Positions 10,401-22,500 of a stretch of DNA of 38,621 nt are shown here, piece after piece. The DNA lies in contig CAILUH010000055.1 in the NCBI GenBank assembly GCA_903837335.1, positions 1 through 38,621 of the forward strand, written 5' to 3'. The translations under genes were made by a program, and so were the position numbers. The number at the start of each line of letters is the position of its first letter. The stretch's first letter is position 1. The DNA comes from an uncultured beta proteobacterium. Its GTDB lineage: Bacteria; Pseudomonadota; Gammaproteobacteria; Burkholderiales; Burkholderiaceae. The notes beneath the pieces were generated by a model. That model was given only the letters and a program-made list of their open reading frames with translations, was not told where the DNA came from and did no database searches.

Positions 10401-11026
10401 AGCTGCAATTGGTCTAGAAGGGGCTGTATTTGGCTGCGCTTACGTTTGTAAGCGGCCTGATTAACAATCAAGCGCGCGCTAATATCAGCAATGTGTTCAA
10501 CCTCAACCAAGCCATTGGCTTTTAACGTATTGCCCGTTGAGACCAAGTCGACAATCGCATCAGCCAAACCAACTAAAGGCGCTAACTCCATCGAGCCATA
10601 TAACTGAATAGTGTCAACATGAACGCCTTTGTTGGCAAAGTGATCGCGTGCGCAATTCACATATTTAGTGGCAACACGTAAACGTGAGCCCGACTGAACT
10701 GCTGCAGCGTAATCAAAGCCGGCGCGAACTGCAACCGACATCCGACATTGCGCAATACCCAAATCAAGTGGGACATATAAACCTTCGCTACCTTTTTCAA
10801 GCAAGCTATCTAAGCCAGCGACGCCAAAGTCGGCACCACCAAATTGCACATAGGTAGGCACGTCGGCAGCCCGCACAATAATCAGGCGAACATCAGCATG
10901 CGAAGTCTCAAGAATGAGCTTACGTGATTTTTCAGGATCCTCTAGGGGCCGAATTCCAACCCGACTGAGGATTGCCATTGATTCTTCGAAGATACGCCCC
11001 TTCGAAAGGGCTAGAGTTAACTTCAT
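10397..11026 (-). CDS. hisG: ATP phosphoribosyltransferase, short form (catalytic subunit)
   Basis: 209 aa; [14 protein letters not shown]...[11 protein letters not shown]...[18 protein letters not shown]; no C-terminal regulatory ACT-like domain, i.e. HisG(S). Confidence 0.96.
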   Translation of the reverse strand: MKLTLALSKGRIFEESMAILSRVGIRPLEDPEKSRKLILETSHADVRLIIVRAADVPTYVQFGGADFGVAGLDSLLEKGSEGLYVPLDLGIAQCRMSVAVRAGFDYAAAVQSGSRLRVATKYVNCARDHFANKGVHVDTIQLYGSMELAPLVGLADAIVDLVSTGNTLKANGLVEVEHIADISARLIVNQAAYKRKRSQIQPLLDQLQL

Positions 11027-11033
11027 TAGGCAA

Positions 11034-12296
11034 TTATTTCACGCGCTGGATGTTCGCGCCTAATTGTGTCAATTTTTGCTCCATACGATCATATCCCCGG
11101 TCGAGATGGTAAATCCGCTCAACTTGGGTTTCGCCTTGCGCCGCCAAGCCAGCTATGACTAAACTGGCTGAGGCGCGCAAATCGGTAGCCATGACAATCG
11201 CGCCAGATAGGCTTTCAACTCCTTGGGCCATGGCAGTATTGCCATCAATCGCAATATCGGCGCCCAGACGATTGAGTTCTTGCACATGCATAAAGCGGTT
11301 TTCAAAAATGGTTTCGGTCATGGTGGCGTCGCCACTGGCCAGGGCATTTAAAACCATAAACTGAGCCTGCATATCGGTCGGAAAAGCGGGATATTCGGAG
11401 GTTGCAAAACTCACTGCCTTAGGGCGACCAGCCATACTTGCCTTAATCCAATCGGGGCCTATTTCCATTTTTAAGCCCGCCTCGCTGAGCTTTGCGAGCA
11501 AGGCCTCTAAATTATCAGGGCGGCATTGCTTCACCAAAATAGCACCTCCTGTAGCAGCGACAGCACAGAGAAATGTACCTGCTTCGATGCGATCCGGAAT
11601 AATGGTATGTTGCGCGCCATGCAGCCGCTCGACTCCCTCAATTACTAGACGATCAGTGCCTACTCCTGATATCTTGGCTCCCATCTTGACGAGTAATTCA
11701 GCCAAATCACTAACCTCGGGTTCGCGTGCTGCATTTTCTAAAATTGTGGTGCCTTTAGCCAGACAGGCTGCCATTAATAAATTTTCAGTGCCAGTAACCG
11801 TAATCATGTCGGTCAAAATTGAGGCCCCTACCAAATGTTCAGCTTGAGCCTGAATGTATCCACCTTTAATTTTGATGCTTGCACCCATCGCCCTTAAACC
11901 TTTAATGTGCTGATCAACTGGTCGCGCGCCAATTGCGCAACCGCCGGGCAAAGACACTTTGGCACTATGCATTCTGGCTAACAAAGGCCCCAAAACCAAA
12001 ATCGAGGCGCGCATGGTTTTAACCATCTCATAGGTTGCTTCGGGTCGTGGAATATGGGCTGCCTGTAAGATCATTCGACTGCGTTTAGCGGGCTCGGGGA
12101 AGCTAACTGTCACACCCATTTGTTGCAAAATTTTGAGCATGGTGCGCACATCTTGCAAGTCGGGCACATTCTCTAGCTCGAGCGGTTCAGCGGTTAATAA
12201 GCAAGCACATAAAATAGGTAGCGCAGCATTTTTTGCACCAGCGATCAAGACCTCGCCATGCAAGGGATTACCACCAGTCATCAGTAGCTTATCCAT
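11034..12296 (-). CDS. murA: UDP-N-acetylglucosamine 1-carboxyvinyltransferase
   Basis: [38 protein letters not shown]...[19 protein letters not shown]. Confidence 0.97.
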   Translation of the reverse strand: MDKLLMTGGNPLHGEVLIAGAKNAALPILCACLLTAEPLELENVPDLQDVRTMLKILQQMGVTVSFPEPAKRSRMILQAAHIPRPEATYEMVKTMRASILVLGPLLARMHSAKVSLPGGCAIGARPVDQHIKGLRAMGASIKIKGGYIQAQAEHLVGASILTDMITVTGTENLLMAACLAKGTTILENAAREPEVSDLAELLVKMGAKISGVGTDRLVIEGVERLHGAQHTIIPDRIEAGTFLCAVAATGGAILVKQCRPDNLEALLAKLSEAGLKMEIGPDWIKASMAGRPKAVSFATSEYPAFPTDMQAQFMVLNALASGDATMTETIFENRFMHVQELNRLGADIAIDGNTAMAQGVESLSGAIVMATDLRASASLVIAGLAAQGETQVERIYHLDRGYDRMEQKLTQLGANIQRVK

Positions 12297-12307
12297 CGTG
12301 GCGCTTT

Positions 12308-12556
12308 TTAAGCCTGCTTATTTTCAAGGTATTCAGTCGGTGTAAATGCCTTAATAGAAAGTGCGTGTACCTCTGCCTTCATGCGCTCTCCCATCGCCGC
12401 ATAAACCAATTGATGGCGCTGAACCAAACGCTTACCTTCAAAATCAGGACTCACAATCGTGGCATAAAAATGTTGGCCATCGCCCTCAACCATTAAATGA
12501 GTACAGGTAATACTCTGTTTAATGTAAGACTCAATCTGTTCTGGTGTAGGTAACAT
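12308..12556 (-). CDS. BolA/IbaG-family protein
   Basis: Start set at [59 protein letters not shown]...[16 protein letters not shown] extension to 12634 overlaps the permease gene and is unlikely. Confidence 0.92.
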   Translation of the reverse strand: MLPTPEQIESYIKQSITCTHLMVEGDGQHFYATIVSPDFEGKRLVQRHQLVYAAMGERMKAEVHALSIKAFTPTEYLENKQA

Positions 12557-12575
12557 ATTTATTCCAAGTCGATTT

Positions 12576-13355
12576 TTAATAACGTAATTTGAAACCCGTT
12601 TGCAATAAACGCAGGGCAAGAACTGAAACTGCAATAAAGAATCCGCCCACGATCATGAGGCTAGTCCAGGGTGATATATCAGACACGCCAAAAAAACCGT
12701 AGCGAAAACCATCAATCATATAAAAGAATGGGTTGAAATGCGAAATCATTTGCCAAACTGGTGGCAAGCTATGAATCGAATAAAAGACCCCAGATAACAT
12801 CGTTGCCGGCATGATTAAAAAATTCTGAAAGGCGGCTAGCTGATCGTATTTATCGGCCCAAATGCCAGCAATTAATCCCATGCCACCTAAGATCGCTGCA
12901 CTTAATAATGCAAATACCGCGATCCAGAGGGGATATTCAAAACTCGGCGGCACAAACCAGATCGTGATCAATAAAACCCCTGATGCTACTGCGATACCGC
13001 GCACGATTGCAGCAATCACATACGCAGCATAAAACTCAAATGAGCTTAATGGCGCTAAAAGTACAAAAATTAAATTACCCATAATTTTCGACTGAATGAG
13101 CGATGACGAAGTGTTGGCAAAAGCATTTTGTAATAAGCTCATCATTACTAAACCTGGCACTAAAAACGCAATGTAGCTAATGCGCTCGTAGACCAGCACT
13201 TTGCCTTGTAAGACTTGTCCAAATATCAACAAATACAGAATAGCCGTTAATACTGGAGCAGCAACAGTTTGAAAACTGACTTTATAAAAACGTAATACCT
13301 CTTTATATAAAAGCGTAGGAAAGCCACTACCGTATGTAATTGGAATCGACTTCAT
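12576..13355 (-). CDS. ABC-2 type transporter permease (YadH-like)
   Basis: Six hydrophobic segments; GFPTLLYKEVLRFYKV...FNPFFYMIDGFRYGFFG typical of the YadH family; 4-nt overlap with the ATPase gene. Confidence 0.9.
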   Translation of the reverse strand: MKSIPITYGSGFPTLLYKEVLRFYKVSFQTVAAPVLTAILYLLIFGQVLQGKVLVYERISYIAFLVPGLVMMSLLQNAFANTSSSLIQSKIMGNLIFVLLAPLSSFEFYAAYVIAAIVRGIAVASGVLLITIWFVPPSFEYPLWIAVFALLSAAILGGMGLIAGIWADKYDQLAAFQNFLIMPATMLSGVFYSIHSLPPVWQMISHFNPFFYMIDGFRYGFFGVSDISPWTSLMIVGGFFIAVSVLALRLLQTGFKLRY

Positions 13356-14104
13356 GCTAAATCGCGTGCCATGATGTTGACAAAAACATCTTCTAGGTCA
13401 ACGTCTGCGCTACCACTTTTAGCAGTGACGCCATAGCGATTTAATAAGTTCGCAGTGGTATCTAAGGCCACAATTTGCCCTTGCTTTAACATCGCAATGC
13501 GTTGACATAGCGCTTCAGCTTCTTCTAAATAATGGGTAGTTAAAACAATGGTGTGGCCGTCTTGATTAAGACGACTAACAAATTGCCATAAGGACTGGCG
13601 TAACTCGACATCAACGCCAGCAGTGGGTTCATCCAACACAATGACAGGGGGGCGATGTACCAAGGCTTGTGCTACTAATACGCGGCGCTTCATGCCGCCT
13701 GACAGCGTTCGCATATTACTGTTCGCTTTGCTGGTGAGGTCAAGATTAGCCATGATTTCATCAATCCAAGCATCATTATTGCGCAGTCCAAAATAACCTG
13801 ATTGAAAACGTAGCGCTTCACGTACCGTAAAAAAGGGGTCGAAAACCAGCTCTTGTGGCACTACCCCTAAGAGTCTGCGCGCCAAACGGAAATTGGTTTG
13901 AACATTAGTGCCCATAACCTCAACTAAGCCAGCATCAGCCCGACATAAGCCCGCCAAAATTGAAATTAAGGTCGTTTTACCCGCGCCATTAGGGCCAAGT
14001 AAACCAAAAAATTCGCCTTGCTCTATTTCAAGCGAGACATCATTTAAAGCGCGTAATTCACCATAGCTTTTAGAAACATGGTCCACCCGAATTGCTAGTG
14101 TCAT
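13352..14104 (-). CDS. ABC transporter ATP-binding protein (YadG-like)
   Basis: Walker A GPNGAGKTT, signature LSGGMKRR, Walker B VIVLDEPTAGVD. Confidence 0.95.
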   Translation of the reverse strand: MTLAIRVDHVSKSYGELRALNDVSLEIEQGEFFGLLGPNGAGKTTLISILAGLCRADAGLVEVMGTNVQTNFRLARRLLGVVPQELVFDPFFTVREALRFQSGYFGLRNNDAWIDEIMANLDLTSKANSNMRTLSGGMKRRVLVAQALVHRPPVIVLDEPTAGVDVELRQSLWQFVSRLNQDGHTIVLTTHYLEEAEALCQRIAMLKQGQIVALDTTANLLNRYGVTAKSGSADVDLEDVFVNIMARDLA

Positions 14105-14364
14105 GCGGGCATGCCCAATAACTCTGCCACGCCATAAACCCGAGCTAAGACTACTAACTTAGGAGGTGCATTGAGGATCAAAAAATAACCCTGATCAGCT
14201 AAACGTTTTTTACGCCAATTTAATAAAATAGCCAACAGGGATGAGTCGAATTGATTTAAGTTACCGCAATCAATCTCATTGAAATTGATCCAATTGGCCA
14301 AGCCATCAGCCTCAATCTGGCTAGCATTTTTTAGGGTTACAGTGGCAGGCAAAAAATAGGGCAT
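14101..14364 (-). CDS. mlaB: STAS-domain protein MlaB
   Basis: 87 aa STAS-like protein with FDSSLLAILLNW motif; located between mlaC and the exporter genes. Confidence 0.82.
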   Translation of the reverse strand: MPYFLPATVTLKNASQIEADGLANWINFNEIDCGNLNQFDSSLLAILLNWRKKRLADQGYFLILNAPPKLVVLARVYGVAELLGMPA

Positions 14365-14386
14365 GAAAGGATTTAGTAAAAAAAAA

Positions 14387-15031
14387 TTAACTCGGCTTAC
14401 CAGCTGCTAACGCTTTATTGCGTTCTTGCAAAAATTTAATCAGTCCATCGATACCATTTTGGCTGATTTGATTGGTAAATTGATTACGGTAGGCCTCAAT
14501 GAGCCAAACACCCATAATATTCATGTCATAGACTTTCCAGCCATTCGCGGTTTTTTCTAAACGGTAATCTAGGGGTACTGGATCACCACGCCCCAGCACC
14601 ACCGTTTTTACAGTGACCTCTTTATCATCGGCAGCGGCTCTCAAAGGCTTGAACTGAATTGTTTGATCGCGTAATTGACTAATGGCGCCAGAATACGTAC
14701 GCATTAATAAAATTTTGAACTCCTGGATAAGTTGAGTTTGCTGCTCAGGAGTCGCCTTTTTCCAATTAACACCCATTGCCATTTCAGTCGTGCGGCGCAT
14801 ATCTGCATTGGGCACAATTTTCTTTTCAACCAATTCAACAATGCGGGGAATATTGCCTTTTTGAATTTCAGGGTCGGCCTTCACGGCTGCCATCACCTCG
14901 CTTACCACCATTTTTATCATGCCATCAGGCGTTGACATATCAGGGGGTGTAATTGGGGCGGGACTAGTCACACCCTGGCCTAAGGCTACCGCACTAAAGA
15001 AACAAAGTCCCCAAGCAATTAATTTCAACAT
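14387..15031 (-). CDS. mlaC: Phospholipid-binding periplasmic protein MlaC
   Basis: Signal peptide MLKLIAWGLCFFSAVALGQG; MAMGVNWKKATPEQQTQLIQEFKILLMRTYSGAI...VYDMNIMGVWLIEAYRNQF. ORF track start at 15049; ATG at 15031 gives the better signal peptide. Confidence 0.94.
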   Translation of the reverse strand: MLKLIAWGLCFFSAVALGQGVTSPAPITPPDMSTPDGMIKMVVSEVMAAVKADPEIQKGNIPRIVELVEKKIVPNADMRRTTEMAMGVNWKKATPEQQTQLIQEFKILLMRTYSGAISQLRDQTIQFKPLRAAADDKEVTVKTVVLGRGDPVPLDYRLEKTANGWKVYDMNIMGVWLIEAYRNQFTNQISQNGIDGLIKFLQERNKALAAGKPS

Positions 15032-15098
15032 ATTTACACTTTCTAGCAATAATGGATCTTAGCAATCGAGCGCTAATTTTAGCCTCTCTGGCCCAGAG

Positions 15099-15842
15099 TT
15101 ACTCGTATGGGTTTTCATAAGGCGGCATTAACGGCTCTTCATCTGAAGTACGTCCGTCATTAATTTGATACGCGCGCCGCTGAATATAAGAATCTCTTAA
15201 AAAGGTGTACTTATCGATTGCCGCACCATCTAGCAAATCACCTGCTTCGTAATATGTATTACGTGCATTAATTACCCGTAACGCAGTAATTGAGTTACGT
15301 AAACCAATGTCTTTTACATAGGTAAATAAATAGTCGCTCTCGAGATCGGCAATCGTGCCAAAAGTATCGCGCACCGAACTGGGGCCAAAGAAGGGCAACA
15401 CGACATAGGGCCCTGCTGGCACACCCCAAACCCCAAAGGTTTGACCCCAATCTTCCTTGTGCTTTTCTAGCCCTGCGGGGGTAGCAACATCGAGCAAGCC
15501 GCCAAGCCCAAAAATAGTATTGACCATGACGCGCATGAAATCATTAAATGCTAAAGCAGGCTTGCCCTGCAATAAATTATTTAAGGCTGTATAAATATCG
15601 TTATAGTTTCCAAAAACATTATAAATACCCTCACGGACTATTTCCGGCAAAATAAAACGATACGCTGCCGTAATTGGCTTGAGGAAATAATCGTCGAGGA
15701 CCTCATTAAAAGCAAACACAGCGCGATTCATGGGTTCCCAAGGATCGGCCTCAGAGGGTTGAGTGCCGGCCGGAATACTAGCGCAAGCGAATAACAGCGT
15801 CGACATGAGCGCCAATAAAGCACGCCGTAAACCTATTTTCAC
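15099..15842 (-). CDS. mlaA: Outer-membrane lipoprotein MlaA (VacJ)
   Basis: Lipobox LLFACAS; DPWEPMNRAVFAFNEVLDDYFLKPITAAYRF...EDWGQTFGVWGVPAGPYVVLPFFGPSSVRDTFG. Confidence 0.96.
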   Translation of the reverse strand: MKIGLRRALLALMSTLLFACASIPAGTQPSEADPWEPMNRAVFAFNEVLDDYFLKPITAAYRFILPEIVREGIYNVFGNYNDIYTALNNLLQGKPALAFNDFMRVMVNTIFGLGGLLDVATPAGLEKHKEDWGQTFGVWGVPAGPYVVLPFFGPSSVRDTFGTIADLESDYLFTYVKDIGLRNSITALRVINARNTYYEAGDLLDGAAIDKYTFLRDSYIQRRAYQINDGRTSDEEPLMPPYENPYE

Positions 15843-16333
15843 TTACTTGCGCCTGTGTTGCTGCCTTTATCTTGTCCGCTATCGGCAGCTTTGTTGTATA
15901 AAAATTGACTAATCAAACTTTCCAGCACGATGGCTGATTGGGTCTGACCAATCTTACTGCCTTGCGCCAACATCTGGTCAGCGCCGCCGGCTTCAAGACC
16001 AATATATTGCTCTCCCAACAAACCCGAAGTCAAAATCTTCGCCGAGGAATCTTGCGGGAATTTATAATTTGTATCGAGGGTTAAAAGTACAGTGGCTTGA
16101 TAGGTGCTGTCATCAAAAGAAATACTGCCCACTCGGCCTACGACTACCCCCGCACTTTTCACTGGCGCACGTGGTTTTAGTCCGCCAATATTGTCAAAGC
16201 GTGCCGTTACTGTGTAAGTGGGTTGGAATGAAATGGCATTCATATTACCCACTTTCAGCGCTAAAAATAAAGCAGCCAATAGACCAATAGCGACAAATAA
16301 TCCAACCCAAATATCAATTGCTCTTTTTCTCAT
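15839..16333 (-). CDS. mlaD: MCE-domain protein MlaD
   Basis: One TM then YTVTARFDNIGGLKPRAPVKSAGVVVGRVGSI...SGLLGEQYIGLEAGG. Confidence 0.96.
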   Translation of the reverse strand: MRKRAIDIWVGLFVAIGLLAALFLALKVGNMNAISFQPTYTVTARFDNIGGLKPRAPVKSAGVVVGRVGSISFDDSTYQATVLLTLDTNYKFPQDSSAKILTSGLLGEQYIGLEAGGADQMLAQGSKIGQTQSAIVLESLISQFLYNKAADSGQDKGSNTGASK

Positions 16334-16361
16334 AAGAATCTCAGTTTATTCCCTCAATATT

Positions 16362-17165
16362 TCAATTCGAAAACATCAAGGCAGTTAGTAAAAAATCAAG
16401 CGCCAAGACCGTCAAGGAAGATAGCACTACTGTACGGGTAGTGGCGCGCGAAACGCCTTCTGGCGTTGGCTTAGACTCGTATCCTTGATACAAGGCAATA
16501 AAGGTGACGGCCACGCCAAAGACGATGCTTTTAATAAAGCCATTACCAATATCGCTAAATAAATCGACTCCACCTTGCATCTGCGCCCAAAATGCCCCGG
16601 TATCAACACCAATTAAGGGTACCCCAACTAAATAGCCGCCAAAAATACCGACAGCCGTAAATATCGTCGCCAAAATGGGCATTGAAATCATGCCGGCCCA
16701 TAAGCGTGGTGCCATCACGCGCCGCAACGGATCAACCGCCATCATTTCCATCGCTGTTAATTGTTCGCCTGCTTTCATTAAACCAATTTCAGCCGTCAAA
16801 GAAGTGCCAGCGCGCCCAGCAAAAAGCAGCGCCGTAATTACTGGGCCAAGCTCACGCGTCAAAGATAAAGCCACCAATAAGCCTAGTGCTTGCTCTGAGC
16901 CATACCGGTTTAAGGTGTAATAGCCTTGCAAGCCCAAGACAAAACCTACAAATAAACCGGAGACTGCAATGATGACAAATGAATTGTTACCCAAAAAAAG
17001 AATTTGATCTAAAACTAAACTGGGCCTACGCAATAGCGAGCCAGAACGCCACACAATCGCCAAAAACATGCGCGTGGCATAACCGAGGTCGGCAACATTA
17101 CTACGAATAAAAAATCCCAGGTCGGCAAAAAAATCAAGGGTTTTATGGAGCGCTAAATTTGCCAT
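16362..17165 (-). CDS. mlaE: Phospholipid ABC transporter permease MlaE
   Basis: [74 protein letters not shown]. Confidence 0.96.
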   Translation of the reverse strand: MANLALHKTLDFFADLGFFIRSNVADLGYATRMFLAIVWRSGSLLRRPSLVLDQILFLGNNSFVIIAVSGLFVGFVLGLQGYYTLNRYGSEQALGLLVALSLTRELGPVITALLFAGRAGTSLTAEIGLMKAGEQLTAMEMMAVDPLRRVMAPRLWAGMISMPILATIFTAVGIFGGYLVGVPLIGVDTGAFWAQMQGGVDLFSDIGNGFIKSIVFGVAVTFIALYQGYESKPTPEGVSRATTRTVVLSSLTVLALDFLLTALMFSN

Positions 17166-18022
17166 TACACCCTCATCTCAAAATCCTCTTGCAAGCTCAG
17201 CCCTGGATAATGAAATGGCACTGGGCCATCGGGTGAGGCATCCAAAAATTGCCGCACAAAGGGATCAAGCGAATGCCTTAACTCTGCTGGTGTTCCTTCT
17301 GCGCCAATTTTGCCATTGGCAATGAAATACACATAGTCAGCAATAGCAAACGTTTCTTCGACATCATGCGTTACTAAAAGGCTGGTGGAACCAAGTGCAT
17401 CATTTAAATTACGGATTAAGCGCGCTGTAATCCCCAATGAAATTGGGTCTAGTCCGGCAAATGGTTCGTCATACATAATTAGCGGTGGATCTAGTGCGAT
17501 CGCACGCGCTAAGGCAACCCGCCTTGCCATGCCGCCCGAAATTTGCGCCGGCATTAAATCGCGCGCTCCGCGCAAGCCCACTGCATTTAATTTCATCAGC
17601 ACCAAAGTCTGCAGTAATGCTTCATTTAAGTCAGTATGTTCGCGCAAAGGAAATGCGACATTTTCAAAAACACTGAGATCAGTAAACAGTGCGCCGAATT
17701 GAAAAAGCATGCCCATCCGTCGGCGGGCCTGCATTAATTGTGCCGTACTTAACTTGCCGATGTCTTGACCTTCAAACATTACTTGGCCACGCTGCGCGGT
17801 ATATTGACCGCCAATTAAACGTAAGATAGTCGTCTTACCGCAACCTGAGCCGCCCATTACCGCAACGACTTGGCCGCGCTTAAATTCCATATTCAAGCCA
17901 GATAAAATTTGCCGCTCACCTAAATTGTAGGAAAAGTCAACGCCTTGAATTGAGACGACCACTTCTCCTGCAAAGCTTGGGGCTAAGGGCTGAGAGAGTG
18001 AGGGAGATAAACCTTTAGGCAT
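17165..18022 (-). CDS. mlaF: Phospholipid ABC transporter ATPase MlaF
   Basis: Walker [45 protein letters not shown]; 1-nt overlap with mlaE. Confidence 0.96.
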   Translation of the reverse strand: MPKGLSPSLSQPLAPSFAGEVVVSIQGVDFSYNLGERQILSGLNMEFKRGQVVAVMGGSGCGKTTILRLIGGQYTAQRGQVMFEGQDIGKLSTAQLMQARRRMGMLFQFGALFTDLSVFENVAFPLREHTDLNEALLQTLVLMKLNAVGLRGARDLMPAQISGGMARRVALARAIALDPPLIMYDEPFAGLDPISLGITARLIRNLNDALGSTSLLVTHDVEETFAIADYVYFIANGKIGAEGTPAELRHSLDPFVRQFLDASPDGPVPFHYPGLSLQEDFEMRV

Positions 18023-18029
18023 GCTGGCA

Positions 18030-19493
18030 TTATCGAGGCAAAACGGACGAGCCCATCAAAAACGCATCGACAGCACGCGCACATTGGCGTCCTTCACGTA
18101 TTGCCCAGACCACTAAAGATTGTCCACGGCGCATATCACCAGCAGCAAACACCTGTGGAATGTTCGTATGGTAGGCCTTTTGCCCGTCTACCGTAGCTTT
18201 AGCGTTACCGCGCGCATCTTGCTCAACCCCAAATGCTGCAAGAATTTGCTGGGCTGGCGAAACAAAGCCCATTGCTAAGAGAACTAAATCGGCTTTAATT
18301 TCAAACTCGGAGTTGGGCATTTCGGCCATCTTGCCGTCTTGCCACTCTAAGCGCACGCCAATTAATTTTTCTACTTTGCCGTTTTTACCTTCAAAGCGTT
18401 TCGTTGCTACTGACCAATCACGTTCACAGCCTTCTTCATGGGAAGATGAAGTACGTAATTTGGTCGGCCAATAAGGCCATACTAAGGGGGTATTTTCGCG
18501 CTCAGGTGGTTGGGGCAAAAGCTCGAATTGCGTTACGTTTTTAGCCCCGTGCCGATTCGATGTGCCAACACAATCCGATCCCGTATCGCCGCCACCAATC
18601 ACCACAATATGCTTATCCGTGGCGCGAATTTCATTCTTAATATCGCCAGCAACTTCTTTGTTTTGCGGAATTAAAAATTCGAGTGCATAGTGAATGCCGC
18701 TCAAATCTCTGCCTGGAACCGGCAAATCGCGCGGTTGCTCAGCGCCCCCCGAAATGATGACCGCATCAAATGTTGCAAGTAATTCTGCCGGATCAATAGT
18801 TTTGGTTGAGTAATTTTTAATTTTTTCGTGAAGGGCTTCTTTGCCAACAAAAACACTCGTCTTAAATACAACGCCCTCAGCTTGCATTTGTTCAACACGC
18901 CGATCAATGAGCCATTTTTCCATTTTAAAATCAGGAATACCGTAGCGCAATAAGCCGCCTACCCGATCATTTTTTTCATATACGGTAACCTCATGGCCAA
19001 CCCGGGCTAGTTGTTGTGCTGCCGCCATCCCCGCCGGGCCAGAACCAACGATCGCAATGCGCTTACCGGTTTTGTGTTTAGCAGGCTGCGGTTTAACCCA
19101 ACCGTTTTCCCAGGCTTTATCAATAATGGCGTGTTCGATAGACTTAATGCCAACCGGCGCGCGATTGATTGTGAGGGTGCAAGCAGCCTCGCAAGGCGCC
19201 GGACAAATTCGTCCCGTAAACTCAGGAAAATTATTGGTTGAGTGCAAGACATCAAGCGCATTTTGCCAATCCCCACGAAAAACTAAATCATTAAAATCAG
19301 GGATGATGTTGTTCACTGGGCAGCCGTTATTACAAAAAGGAATGCCACAATCCATACACCGCGCACCTTGCACTTGTGCCTCAGCATCTTCTAAAGCCAA
19401 CACAAACTCTTTGTAATGATGAACCCGTTGCGTTGGTGCCTCGTAGGTCTCATTGACCCGCTCGAATTCCATAAATCCAGTAACCTTACCCAT
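18030..19493 (-). CDS. gltD: Glutamate synthase small (beta) subunit
   Basis: [12 protein letters not shown]...[26 protein letters not shown]...; 487 aa, follows gltB. Confidence 0.97.
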   Translation of the reverse strand: MGKVTGFMEFERVNETYEAPTQRVHHYKEFVLALEDAEAQVQGARCMDCGIPFCNNGCPVNNIIPDFNDLVFRGDWQNALDVLHSTNNFPEFTGRICPAPCEAACTLTINRAPVGIKSIEHAIIDKAWENGWVKPQPAKHKTGKRIAIVGSGPAGMAAAQQLARVGHEVTVYEKNDRVGGLLRYGIPDFKMEKWLIDRRVEQMQAEGVVFKTSVFVGKEALHEKIKNYSTKTIDPAELLATFDAVIISGGAEQPRDLPVPGRDLSGIHYALEFLIPQNKEVAGDIKNEIRATDKHIVVIGGGDTGSDCVGTSNRHGAKNVTQFELLPQPPERENTPLVWPYWPTKLRTSSSHEEGCERDWSVATKRFEGKNGKVEKLIGVRLEWQDGKMAEMPNSEFEIKADLVLLAMGFVSPAQQILAAFGVEQDARGNAKATVDGQKAYHTNIPQVFAAGDMRRGQSLVVWAIREGRQCARAVDAFLMGSSVLPR

Positions 19494-19524
19494 AAGCTCT
19501 ATATTCTTTCTATTTACGCTGTAC

Positions 19525-22500
19525 TTAAGCAGTAATTAATTTGTCTTGATTTTCCGACTTTAGCCATAACTCACCTAAGGCACGCTTATATTCGGTTGGC
19601 AACACTTTGATGAAACGGCTACGCGATTGCTCCCAGTCAGCCAAAATTGCTTTAGCGCGCTCAGAACCCGTATGGCGGAAATGCTGCTCAACCAAACTTT
19701 TTAAAATCACTTCATCGCTTAATCGCTCACCACCATCTTTAACGTCGATTGGGGCATGCCACTGCGACTTCGGCATTTGCGCAAGTTGCTCCGCACTCGT
19801 TAAGACTTTTTCTAAGGTGACCATGCTGAGATTGCAACGCTTCTCAAATAAACCGTCTTCATCAAAGACATAAGCTATTCCACCACTCATACCGGCGGCA
19901 AAGTTGCGTCCGGTTTGACCAAGTACTACAACCGTACCACCAGTCATGTACTCACAGCCGTGATCACCTGTGCCTTCAACTACGGCCGTGGCTCCTGAAT
20001 TACGCACCGCAAAGCGCTCGCCAGCTACGCCATTGAAAAATGCTTCACCACTAATAGCGCCGTATAAAACGGTATTACCCACGATAATATTTTTTGCCGT
20101 ATCGCCACGGAATTCATGTGGGGCCCGCACAATCACGCATCCACCCGATAGGCCTTTGCCAACATAGTCATTACCATCGCCAACCAAATCTAGCGTGATG
20201 CCGTGCGCCAAAAAGGCGCCGAAACTTTGACCCGCTGTACCGTTCAACTGAATATGGATCGTATCGGTAGGCAAACCTACATGTCCATACCGTTGCGCTA
20301 CTTCTCCAGATAGCATCGCGCCTACAGTTCGATTAACGTTGCGTACCGGTACGATAAAAGAGACTTTTTCGCCACGCTCCAGTGCGGGTTCGCTTTTTTC
20401 AATCAGAATATGATCAAGCGCGCTACCAAGATTGTGCTCTTGCTTTAATATTTGATAACGAGGCACATCAGCAGGCACACGCGGTGCAGCAAATATTTTG
20501 CTGAAATCTAAACCACGGGTTTTCCAATTTTCTACTCCCTTACGGGTATCGAGCAAATCCACTCGCCCAATCAGGTCATCAAATTTTCGAATACCAAGCT
20601 GCGCCATCAATTCACGTGCTTCTTCCGCAACATAAAAGAAGAAATTCACCACATGCTCAGGCTTTCCTGCAAAACGTTTACGCAATTCAGGGTCTTGCGT
20701 GGCAACGCCAACGGGACAGGTATTCAAATGACACTTGCGCATCATGATGCAGCCCTCAACAACTAAGGGTGCTGTAGCAAAGCCAAATTCATCCGCGCCC
20801 AACAATGCGCCAATCACGACATCCCGGCCTGTTTTCATTTGGCCGTCGGCCTGTACACGAATACGGCTACGTAAACGATTTAATACTAAGGTTTGCTGGG
20901 TTTCGGCCAAACCTAATTCCCACGGTGAGCCGGCATGTTTAATGGAAGATAAAGGCGATGCCCCTGTACCGCCATCATGACCAGCAATGACTACATGATC
21001 GGCTTTCGCTTTAGCAACGCCCGCAGCAATGGTGCCAACGCCCACTTCAGAAACTAATTTTACGGATACATCTGCGGCAGCATTGACATTTTTTAAATCG
21101 TGTATGAGCTGAGCGAGATCTTCAATCGAATAAATATCATGGTGGGGTGGAGGTGAAATTAAGCCCACACCAGGCACGGAAAAGCGCAAGCTACCAATGT
21201 AATCAGATACCTTGCTGCCTGGTAGCTGCCCACCTTCACCGGGTTTTGCGCCTTGGGCCATCTTAATTTGCATTTGATCTGCACTACGCAAATACTGGGC
21301 AGTGACACCAAAACGACCCGAGGCGACTTGTTTAATTTTAGAACGTAAGGAATCGCCATCTTGCAAAGGAATATTGGCCTCAACCACATCGCTGCCGAGA
21401 ATACTGGCGAGGGTTTCGCCTTTTTTAATTGGAATACCTTTCAGCTCATTAACATAGCGATTAGGATCTTCGCCACCTTCCCCGGTATTGGATTTACCGC
21501 CAATGCGATTCATGGCAATCGCTAAGGTGGCATGTGCCTCAGTAGAAATCGAACCTAATGACATCGCACCGGTAGCAAAGCGTTTAACGATTTCTTTAGC
21601 TGGCTCAACTTCATCGAGTGGAATAGCTTTGGTCGGATCAACTTTGAATTCAAACAAGCCACGCAAAGTCATTTGCCGCTTACTTTGATCATTAATGATG
21701 TTGGCGTACTCTTTATAGGTTTGATAACCTTTTTCTGGACCAATGCGGGTAGCATGTTGTAGCTTGGCAATCGTATCGGGCGTCCACATGTGGTTTTCAC
21801 CACGAATCCGATAAGCATATTCGCCACCTGCTTCTAGCATATTAGCCAAAACCGGGTCATCACTAAATGCAGCATGGTGCATCTGCAAAGCCTCTTCAGC
21901 AACCTCAAAAACGCCGATGCCCCCAACATTAGATGAGGTGCCCTTAAAGTATTGGTTAATCACCTCTTGATTTAAACCAATTGCCTCAAAAATTTGCGAG
22001 CCGGTGTATGACATGTAAGTGGAGATGCCCATTTTGGACATGACTTTTTGTAATCCTTTACCAACAGCCTTCACAAAATTCTTAATTGCCTTTTCGGCTG
22101 ATAAGTCGCCGGGCAGGCCCCTAGCCATTTGCGCCAGAGTTTCCATGGCAAGATACGGGTGGATTGCTTCTGCGCCATATCCAGCCAATAAAGCAAAGTG
22201 ATGCGTCTCGCGCGCACTGCCAGTTTCAACCACTAAGCCAACGCTAGTACGTAAGCCTTTTTCAACTAAATGCTGATGGATTGCTGACGTCGCTAAGAGT
22301 GCTGGGATTGCGACATGATGTTGGTCTACCTGACGATCGCTGACTATGAGAATGGTATAGCCTGAACGCACGGCATCAGCTGCCTCAGCACAAAGCGATG
22401 CCAGACGTGCTTCAATGCCAGCTTTACCCCAAGCTGCCGGATAGCAAATATCCAATTCGTAAGAACGAAACTTACCATTGGTGTAGTGCTCGATGTGGCG

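Noticed and set aside
12576-14104. ABC-2 transporter as a possible antimicrobial or defence exporter
   Set aside because: Matches the conserved YadG/YadH-type pair that commonly sits beside mlaB/bolA/murA in betaproteobacteria; no biosynthetic genes nearby.
19057-19416. 119-aa plus-strand ORF within gltD
   Set aside because: Lies fully antisense to the conserved gltD coding sequence; no domain or initiation signal supports it.
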